DNA of 64,000 bases from Aplysia californica (lineage: Eukaryota > Mollusca > Gastropoda > Aplysiida > Aplysiidae). The stretch's first letter is position 1. Each line of letters begins with the position of its first letter. The notes under the pieces were generated by a model. It was given only the letters and a program-made list of their open reading frames with translations. It was not told the origin of the DNA and did no database searches. Positions 58,201 through 64,000 of this stretch are shown in pieces. Both the position numbers and the translations under genes were made by a program. Location of the stretch: NCBI RefSeq assembly GCF_000002075.1, contig NW_004797931.1, forward strand, positions 162,334-226,333. The letters run 5' to 3'.

Positions 58201-61200
58201 GTGCTGGAGGAGAGAAGGGAAAAGATAAGGCAGCTTCAGCAACGAAAAACTACAGAATTTAATTCCATCAAAGAGCTTCCAAATGAAATTCCATTGCACC
58301 TTGTCATTGGCACAAAGGTCACAGGTAAGAATACATTTGCGATACTGTTTTGATGAGTTCTTGATGATTGAAATTTAAAAAAAAATCCTTTTCTTTCAAT
58401 GGTGTTTGAACCAAACACACCCCTCTGGTTGATTTAGTGATTCCGTCTGCTACACGTACCTATTGTTTCCTTGAAAACTGGCCAGTCTACTTCTTGGCTT
58501 AGTAGCGGGTGTGGTTTGCTTAGATTTTGTCTCTGTTCGGTATTTTGTCTAAGTCTGTGGTGAGATGTGTTTTTTTTTGCGTCGTCTCTGTAAGCTGCTT
58601 AGCTAGAACAAGGTCTCCACATCATGGCCTGGTAATTGTGTGACTTCTGATCACCATTTTTTCTATAAGAATGAAATAAAAGCGTTGAATGGGTGTCTTG
58701 TTCTCCAGAAATGGCTGATTGAAACAACGGTTCAGAATTTTGTAATGCTACTCTTTTTAAAATGCCTTTTCAGCGAGATTACGCAAGCCTCAAGACGGGT
58801 TGTTTACAGGCACAATAGCTGCTCTGGATACGGCTGATAACTCCTACAGAGTGGACTTTGACCGCCCTGGGCTGGGAACACACTCAATACCAGACTATGA
58901 AGTTTTGGTGAGTCATTTAAGTCTGACCACTGTTAGCAGAAGGTTAGAAGTTTCAAAGGATGTCGGGTTGACAATAGTGAAGCCTCATCTGACTGATGGT
59001 TAATTGATGAAAGGACTTCTACAGCTAGCCCCTATTGACTTCTCACCGAGCTGCAATTGTTTGGAGTACTTATTAGTTGTAGAACTAGAACCCACCATGG
59101 GAATGTTTTTGACTTTTTTTTTGTGGTATCTGCTGGTCGAGATGATTTATTAACATTTCCAAATTTGTCTTGTCTTCTTTCTAAATGTTTGTGTTGTGTC
59201 ATTCACACTTTAACTATGAATTGGTCTGTGAATTATTTGTTGTTTTAGTAAGGTTTTACGGCGCTTACAACTGCATAAGGTGATATGAGCACCAAGGGAT
59301 GGATGTCAACAGAGAAGTCAACAGCACAAAGTCTGCTTCGACTATCGAGGCACCCTGAAAATAGCTGTTCACAAGAGAGTGTCAAACATACAAAAGAAGT
59401 AGAGAAAAAAATGACGATAGTAAAGAAGAGGAAAGAAAAAGCAGCAGTTCCCCCTCTATGTTGTTCCTATACAGTATGAGCATGACATTGATAAATCAGC
59501 CCATTTACAATTCTACTGTGCATAAGAACATGTTAATATCCCCCTTTGGGAATGGCCTAAAGACACTTCAGTCAGTAGCACTGCCCTGGGGATGTGAATA
59601 ATTCAGTTATGGTTGGCCTTAAAAGGATTGTCAGTGAGCATTGTTTGAATCCCTGCATGCCTATTTGGTCTCATCATTTTATGTTTCAAATGAGAACTTT
59701 TGTGAACAAATGCACTGGTGTCAACCTTCTTTAGATTTCACCAGGCATTCCGTAACCCATAAATATTCCATTTGTTTTCAGAGTGATGAACCCCCAGACA
59801 GCATTTCCATCTCAGCATTTCAAGAGAAGCCCAAACGCCAGCCCATCAAGCAAATTAACACAGTGCCTAAATTTGTCCCTGGAGTTGTGACGGGGTCAAA
59901 TGCATCATTTGTGAGTCGGGTGAATTATATATGTTTGTTGATTTCTGTGTTTGACATGTTTTTGCTTGTTTATGTTATGTTGTGGGGATTATGAAACATT
60001 GAAATGAGAATGCATTAAATAAGTTTGGTTGTTTATTCCATTGCTATCATTCTTTTATTGATTAGAAGAGGGATTGTTGCCCCAGCTGATTTTTCAAGAC
60101 TCTGACACTAAAGCAGTGGTCCAGATGTGTTGATGAAAGCGATTTGGATTAAGCTGAGCTTATTTTTTTTATTGAAGAAAGTTAAGTGGTGAATAAGACT
60201 GTTTGTTGTGATGTTACCATTGTGTTCATGTGTGGATCTCATTTCTGCTGTTTTTTGTGAATAAGTCAGGATACCAACGGTTGTTCAATTGGCTCAGGAA
60301 TCTACAGTTGTTGAACTGGCTCTTCTTTTTCTGAATAAGGAGGTGGGGGGGGGTTTTTTGGCTTTTCTTTTCTTTTTCTTTTTTTTTTTTTGGGGGGGGG
60401 GGGGGGGATAGTAGTGAATATTACTTTAAAAAATATATCTTCACCCTCGGGAAATGCTGCACACTTCAGTGAGCAACTATTTCCTATTTATTTTTTGTTT
60501 CTAGCAGTGGAGCTTTAAAAAAAAATCAATTAATGGTGCAATGCTAAATTCTCTATTGTTTAAAAGGTGCGGCTGTTCATGAGGTTGTTATGTGTACAGA
60601 ATTTCTCTTTTAAATCGTACAAATATGTTTTCCTCAGACTTCCGGTGGAGATGTGTGTATACGACCTTTCAAATCTGTAAGTTTAATAAAGAACTTTCTT
60701 TTTCTTAGTGTTGTCGCATTGCTTGTGTCATTGAGATATTTTTCTCATAATGAAGATGAGCAGTTGGTGAGTGTGCTTTGGTTTGCTCCTTCTTTTCTAT
60801 CCAAACCTATCATCCTTATCTCTCCTCCATGTTTAAAAAAAATGTAAATCTGTAGTAAAACCTTTAATCTTTGGCACTTACACAACCTATTTATGTTGTA
60901 AATGCTGTAAAACTCTTGCTTAGAGAATTCTTCATTTTGAAGATAATCATGAAGAGATCCAAGTGATATGGGCACCAACAGTTCTTGTTGTTTAGACACT
61001 CAAGGTTAGAAATGAATTTTTCTTTCTTTGTAAGTTACTTTTTCATTGAGATACTTAGGCTTGTAACACCCTTCAGTACCTTTCAGTTTGCTGAGCTGCA
61101 AGGGAAATTTTGTTGCTTGCCTCTTGGGGCTCTTTGCTGAGATGATAGTGAGCTCGAATGATGAACTCAGGAAAAGCTGTACAGTTCTTAAACAGCAAAC

Positions 61201-62569
61201 ATTTGCTATGAAATTGTTTTATCCTTTGTCGTGCTGTGTTTATCGGAAGGGATAACTCCAATGCAGGCAGTTGGACTTTGATCCTACTGTTCTTCCAGTC
61301 TTTCATCTCTATCTTTCTCGATCATATTTTCTGGTTATTTCACATTTTCTTAAGAAAGAGTTGAATTTGCCAGTCACCTTGCTTAGAACAAACAAAATAT
61401 AGAGTATATGCCCTAGTGATCATTAGATGAATTTTTTTTCACCATTCCATTTTATCTGTCTTCGCAGCTTGGTTTTGAAGGCATGGAGACGCATTCACCG
61501 TTTAAAGGGAAGCTAGTGAGTCTGGAAGGTGGAACATATGGAGGTTTCCCTATCAAGTTTTTAGTTCTGGTGGTAAGTTATTCCTGTATTAACGAGATGA
61601 CCTGATTACTATTTTGTAGTGTGAAAATGAAGGCCTATTTTTTAAATAAGTTTTGAGACTGACACTTCCATACATGTCTTATGTGTTTGGTCAGAATTTT
61701 GGTATCCTGTTTTTATGAATATAGTTGATCATGTTCCTGAAGATATGCTTCCAATTTTCCTGAATTTTTTTTTACAAAGCTGACTTATGTAGGACATGGA
61801 GAGGTTGTGGTCGAGAACTACGCCGACATCTTTTAACTTTGTTGCTGTTACTTATTTCATGACCGTTTTTGGGCTTAAAGTGCGTGCCGTGATACAGGTA
61901 CTAGATCTAATTGAGGGAAAAGGAATAAGAAAAAAATAAATGAACAACCTTGGCGCGATCTTTTTTCCAGGGGGGGGGGGGGATACCTTGAGTGTATTTG
62001 CGATGGAAGTCAAACGTTACTGTATGAAAACGCGGACTTTTCCCCTGGATGATTAGAGTTATGTGTCAGCTATTTTCAAGACTACGAGAGTTTCAGCTTT
62101 AGTGCAACCTGCGCTCCCCCAGTCTATCCAACTCCGATTTGAGTTCATATAATAATGCTGTCTTTCAGTTTTCAAAAAGCTTTGTCTTGCATACTCGCCT
62201 CATAAAGAACCGGGACCACCCCCACCCCCTTTTCCACAGTTCCCCTTATGACTGATTTGCCGTTGATCCCGATTTTTTTCACTAGATCCTGATTTTTTAA
62301 CTCTAAAATCCTGTTTTTTAGATTTCATGGAGTGGCAGGTCTGAGTACCAACTTTGTCACTTATGTGGATGTTATGGCCTCTAACTTTGACATTTTCTTT
62401 GGTGTTTTTATATATATTGTATATTGCAATGAGCATGATGTCTGTTTATGCCTCCATAATGACTAAATCAATTTTTATTTGTTTTCAGACAAGATTGTCT
62501 AAAATATTGCAAGTTAAAAAAGAGTGGATAAAGCAGCTTAGTGATATGAATACAACTACAGAGAAAAAG
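50839..62569 (+). CDS. LIN9: LIN9, MuvB/DREAM complex subunit, 3'-partial gene span
   Basis: LIN9 is a scaffold of the MuvB core, which works with E2F/RB-family proteins (DREAM) or B-MYB to repress or activate cell-cycle genes in the nucleus. Twelve exons splice in phase with GT-AG ends into about 371 residues. The N-terminus SSAQALVSLKE matches human SSAKALVSLKE. A basic linker with SRTPKRRA follows (residue about 55). The DIRP domain (about residues 88-195) carries GMRLRNLLKLPKAHKW, WFYSNIDAPLF and IRRLMGKPRRCS. A Tudor-like segment (about 200-253) contains LVIGTKVTARLR and GLGTHSIPDYEVL, and GGFPIKF then TRLSKIL mark the start of the coiled region. Human LIN9 has about 542 residues, so the remaining exons lie past 64000. 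The start ATG is chosen by the match to the human N-terminus. Confidence 0.97.
51297..51410. repeat. (AGATCT)n-type hexamer array
   Basis: Interrupted TAGATC/AGATCT repeats form overlapping palindromes. Similar clusters stand at 37690-37950, 51532-51652 and 52970-53110. They lie in LIN9 intron 1 and around it. Confidence 0.9.
51532..51652. repeat. (AGATCT)n-type hexamer array, second cluster
   Basis: Same TCTAGATC units as at 51297, separated from it by about 120 bp of ordinary sequence. LIN9 intron 1. Confidence 0.85.
52085..52385 (+). repeat. SINE-like repeat family 1 (plus orientation)
   Basis: Inverted relative to the other family-1 copies. It contains GGGGTGCCTTGATAGTC, GAGAGGTGAGCAGAGT and the tail GCAGTTGCGAGTGCCGTAAA, followed by ACCTACTTTAAAACAAAAAA as an A-rich end. 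Confidence 0.75.
52493..53214. mobile_element. MULE-like MITE with about 105-bp inverted ends in LIN9 intron 1
   Basis: The outer ends AGTGTATACAGACCCGGTAA are mirrored. The homology runs inward through GAAGTATACAGACCCGGTAG, GGGGAACTCTTTTGTGA and AAAGTTTCAGCGCCC. TATATTAAA occurs on both sides (52484-52492 and 53215-53223). Long inverted ends and a 9-bp target duplication are Mutator-like features. The interior contains (GT)n, (GA)n and AGATCT repeats and no coding frame. Confidence 0.82.
52597..52703. repeat. (GT)n(GA)n microsatellite
   Basis: About 50 bp of GT then 50 bp of GA repeats, inside the MULE-like MITE. A second (GA)n tract follows near 52822-52854. Confidence 0.95.
53919..53951 (+). 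CDS. LIN9: LIN9 coding exon 2
   Basis: Acceptor TTTTTGCGCAG, donor GTAAGG. Encodes SSAQALVSLKE with shared boundary codons, the conserved N-terminal motif of animal LIN9. Confidence 0.92.
54117..54435. mobile_element. piggyBac-like MITE in LIN9 intron 2
   Basis: TTAA at 54113-54116 and 54436-54439 bracket partly inverted ends: CCCTTCCAGCGCCAGCC at left and, inward from the right, TCCTTTATCCCATCCAGCC. Non-coding and somewhat diverged. Confidence 0.55.
54545..55066 (-). mobile_element. Full-length tRNA-derived SINE in LIN9 intron 2
   Basis: On the minus strand the tRNA head begins near 55063: A-box TGGCCTAGAGGTTAAGG, B-box GAGTTCGAATCCGGG. Then come a T/C-rich body, a block with CTTCTGGTAGGAAAGATCTA, and the tail TGCAGTTGCGAGCGCCGTAA, followed by AAACACTTTACAAAACAAAA. 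It is the best preserved copy of the family also seen at 5695-6500, 48485-48780 and 49985-50256. Confidence 0.85.
55160..55258. repeat. (CA)n microsatellite
   Basis: Interrupted CA repeats in LIN9 intron 2. The His/Thr-rich open frames across it are artefacts. Confidence 0.93.
55340..55371 (+). CDS. LIN9: LIN9 coding exon 3
   Basis: Acceptor TTTCTTTCAG, donor GTAAGT. Encodes GLGSPQRIGHY, in phase with exons 2 and 4. The sequence is not conserved enough to verify by itself. Confidence 0.8.
55851..55955 (+). CDS. LIN9: LIN9 coding exon 4
   Basis: Acceptor TGCCTTACAG, donor GTAAGT, phase 0 at both ends. Encodes PSRIRKKNARFFNDDEETDY and VSRTPKRRAVQPPA. It corresponds to human SRLFSDEDDRQINTRSPKR, the basic, potentially CDK-phosphorylated linker. 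Confidence 0.95.
56475..56620 (+). CDS. LIN9: LIN9 coding exon 5 (start of DIRP)
   Basis: Acceptor CTCTGTCAG, donor GTGAGT. It holds a Pro/Ala-rich lead and the invariant GMRLRNLLKLPKAHKW and YEWFYSNIDA, the start of the DIRP domain. Confidence 0.97.
56850..57008 (+). repeat. 3' half of the LINE-tailed SINE
   Basis: Plus-oriented relic of the SINE type at 2430-2817: GTTTGAGCGC, TTGTACTGCATTCTTCG, AAGCTGAGAATGTTTCTG, CTACTGGGGTAATAATA and a tail GCTATACAACTGCTATTTA ending in ATT repeats. LIN9 intron 5. Confidence 0.75.
57594..57719 (+). CDS. LIN9: LIN9 coding exon 6 (DIRP core)
   Basis: Acceptor TGTGTCCACAG, donor GTGGGT. Encodes PLFLGENDFCICLRESFPQL and VEWNKIRRLMGKPRR, nearly identical to the human DIRP core. 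Confidence 0.97.
57840..58071. mobile_element. piggyBac-like MITE in LIN9 intron 6
   Basis: Ends CCCTTTGAACCC and (inward) CCCTTTGATAC are inverted. TTAA stands at the right (58072-58075) and CTAA, one base different, at the left (57836-57839). 232 bp, non-coding. Confidence 0.65.
58167..58324 (+). CDS. LIN9: LIN9 coding exon 7 (end of DIRP)
   Basis: Acceptor TTTATTTTTCAG, donor GTAAGA. Encodes CSPAFLAEERAVLEERREKI, then LPNEIPLHLVIGTKVT. A highly charged helix closes the DIRP domain. Confidence 0.97.
58774..58907 (+). CDS. LIN9: LIN9 coding exon 8 (Tudor-like segment)
   Basis: Acceptor GCCTTTTCAG, donor GTGAGT. Encodes ARLRKPQDGLFTGTIAALDT and GLGTHSIPDYEVL, matching human DGLFTGQIDAVDTL and GLGTHTIPDYEVL. 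Confidence 0.97.
59236..59600 (-). repeat. SINE-like repeat family 1 in LIN9 intron 8
   Basis: The minus-strand tail at 59242-59290 (plus strand GTAAGGTTTTACGGCGCTTA) and the block with GGCCTAAAGACACTTCAGTC near 59557 match the other family-1 copies. It is the least interrupted copy, though a segment of about 60 bp present in the others is missing. Confidence 0.75.
59782..59910 (+). CDS. LIN9: LIN9 coding exon 9
   Basis: Acceptor TGTTTTCAG, donor GTGAGT, phase 0 at both ends. Encodes SDEPPDSISISAFQEKPKRQ, with a match to human SNEPHETMPIAAFGQK. The later half is lineage-specific. Confidence 0.93.
60638..60676 (+). CDS. LIN9: LIN9 candidate 39-bp microexon
   Basis: Acceptor TTTTCCTCAG and donor GTAAGT bracket 13 codons, TSGGDVCIRPFKS, phase 0 at both ends, so inclusion or skipping keeps the frame. 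It falls in the poorly conserved part of LIN9, so homology cannot confirm it. Confidence 0.55.
61468..61572 (+). CDS. LIN9: LIN9 coding exon 11
   Basis: Acceptor TCTTCGCAG, donor GTAAGT, phase 0. Encodes LGFEGMETHSPFKGKL, then GGTYGGFPIKFLVLV, matching human LGGFPVEFLIQV. Confidence 0.95.
62489..62569 (+). CDS. LIN9: LIN9 coding exon 12
   Basis: Acceptor TTGTTTTCAG, donor GTGAGT, phase 0. Encodes TRLSKILQVKKEWIKQLSDM then NTTTEKK, against human TRLSKILMIKKEHIKKLREMN. This is the start of the helical C-terminal half; following exons are outside the window. Confidence 0.96.
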
Positions 62570-64000
62570 GTGAGTGATTTATGTGTTGTTCAGAACCGTT
62601 TTTAAAACATGGTTAACTGATATACTGATTGTTTTGGTGCTGGGAATTTTCTGTCAAGTTAGTTAAAAATGGTGGAGCTTTTGAGTTTTTTTAAAAATGA
62701 GAAAAATGTTGCCAGTGAATTTGTTCCTTGTGGTTGATAGTACTGGCAGTAGTTCAGGGTGTCCAGCAAGGTCGTAAAATGGCGAAAAAGTCATAAATTC
62801 GATGCCCTGGTTGTAAAGGTCGTAAATTTGCCTGGAAGGTAGTAAACATTTGGTAAACCGTCGTAAATAAGCCAGCATACTGAGTGATGAAGCCAGCAAG
62901 ACTTTTCAGTGAACCATAGCCTTCACTGCATGACTTTGTTTTTGCCGGTCGCGATTGTGATATAATATTCGTTCACCTTTTCCGCGTCTGAGAGCACGTT
63001 TCTCGCGAAAAGGCGACTTGGGCTGTGGCGGCAGGCGGAAGTGTATGTGATACCGAGGCTTGATCGGGAAAATCAAGCTTTACTTTTGCTTTCGTTACCA
63101 CCCAGAAATTTGCCTACGATAGACTGATAACGCACCACTTGTAACATGCAGGTTGTACAGTATAAACGCTGTGTCGCCGTGCAAATAATTAATCATTACT
63201 TGGACTCGTCACCGTGCTGTCATTTGTGTGTGTGTATGTGTGGGGGGTGAAAATAAAATAAAAAGATTTTCCGATTTTTAGATTGCCGGGTTCGCCATCG
63301 TGACCGGTCAGTGAACCTTCGCACGAGGCGCCATAAAAATACGGCATCGGTGAGCACCGGCGTTTGTTGGGGTCGTCAGAGTTCATTAAAAAGTCTGAGT
63401 ATTGTGAAGTATAGATCTAGGACTATGGGGCAGGGATTATTGATTTTTTTTAGAGATACACTCAGGAGAGGGGGGAGGGGCTGAGGGCAACACCAGAGGA
63501 CAAAAACTTGTAAGCAAATTTCAGAATTTTGATTAGATTTAGAGCCCTCTGCGAAGCGTGCATTGGTGCAGGCCTTTTGTTGAATTGGGATCCTTCATAC
63601 TTTGTAAGCCGTGTTATTGAAATAAAGTGTTCACATTTCATTGGTTGGGTGACAGTAAATTAGAACAATATTGTATGTTTCTGTTCAAGACTGGCAGATT
63701 TTCAATGTCACTGCCTCTTGCCATCCCACAGTTCTTACACCTCTCACTTTGAATAGGTCTACTTGAGCCAGTCAAGTTATTGCTTTACTTTTAGTTTGAG
63801 TAATAATTCTTGTCTTTTACATTCATAATATGAGTCGTGACACCTAGACTGGTTCTTGAAATTCTTGTTCAAGGCCCCCCCCCACGCTCAAAGCAGGATT
63901 CATTGTTAAAAATATATAATAATGAGAGGAAAATATTATGACAGACTGAAATACTTCAGTCAAAGAAAACCCCAGTTCGACACTGACATGTTGTTGACTG
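62570..64000 (+). other. LIN9: LIN9 intron 12, open at window end
   Basis: No further LIN9 exon was recognised before the window ends. Contains a CGTAAAT-type degenerate repeat near 62770-62870, poly-G and poly-C tracts and no identified transposon. Confidence 0.6.

Overview
This is animal nuclear DNA, most probably from a mollusc such as a marine gastropod. It holds two intron-rich host genes in a dense, layered field of transposons. The call rests on the gene content (LIN9 and an SRSF3/Rbp1-type SR protein, both with GT-AG introns), on abundant tRNA-derived SINEs and LINE 3' ends of marine-invertebrate type, and on many microsatellites. No bacterial features are present. The species cannot be fixed from the sequence alone.

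Host genes. (1) On the minus strand a small SR splicing factor (RRM plus RS tail, about 141 residues) runs from a first coding exon at 30167-30396 through 17218-17349 to 12654-12725. Its 12.8-kb first coding intron contains the nested transposons described below. The region downstream of exon 3 looks like a long 3' untranslated region or distal gene end. (2) On the plus strand LIN9, the DIRP-domain subunit of the MuvB/DREAM cell-cycle complex, starts at 50839. Twelve in-phase coding exons to 62569 give about 371 residues, and the C-terminal third lies beyond the window. A third, weak candidate is an isolated plus-strand first exon at 38380-38442.

Mobile layers. 1-7165: SINEs and a LINE end. 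11849-12219: a pogo/Tc1-like MITE. 18230-29831: a short Ty3/Gypsy-type LTR fossil with two 180-bp LTRs, split by an 8.4-kb DNA transposon A (20660-29054, CACAG ends, AGAA target duplication). A is itself split by a 6.15-kb element B (22495-28648, GGGTCATTCCACC ends, ATAT duplication). B carries a periodic series of short GTGAC..GGACA hairpins. 30590-36380: B-related fragments, a 1.1-kb foldback and a piggyBac-like element sitting in the TTAA of a palindromic repeat. 38570-49680: LINE ends, two PIF/Harbinger-type pieces (one with half a MADF domain), a 3.3-kb long-inverted-repeat element and a 438-bp MITE. 49985-59600: further SINEs, a MITE with 9-bp target duplication in LIN9 intron 1, and two piggyBac-like MITEs.

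Most unusual signals. Two ultra-short palindromic units of 30 and 39 bp (CACAGAATTC...GAATTCTGTG) are each flanked by an exact 8-bp direct repeat and so look like minimal mobile insertions. Element B has hairpins spaced about 160-230 bp apart. Several SINE families that differ in their bodies share one 3' tail. Another SINE shares its 3' tail with a LINE in the same window. The SR-protein gene has a perfect splice donor overlapping an in-frame stop, and a candidate cassette region in the next intron upstream.
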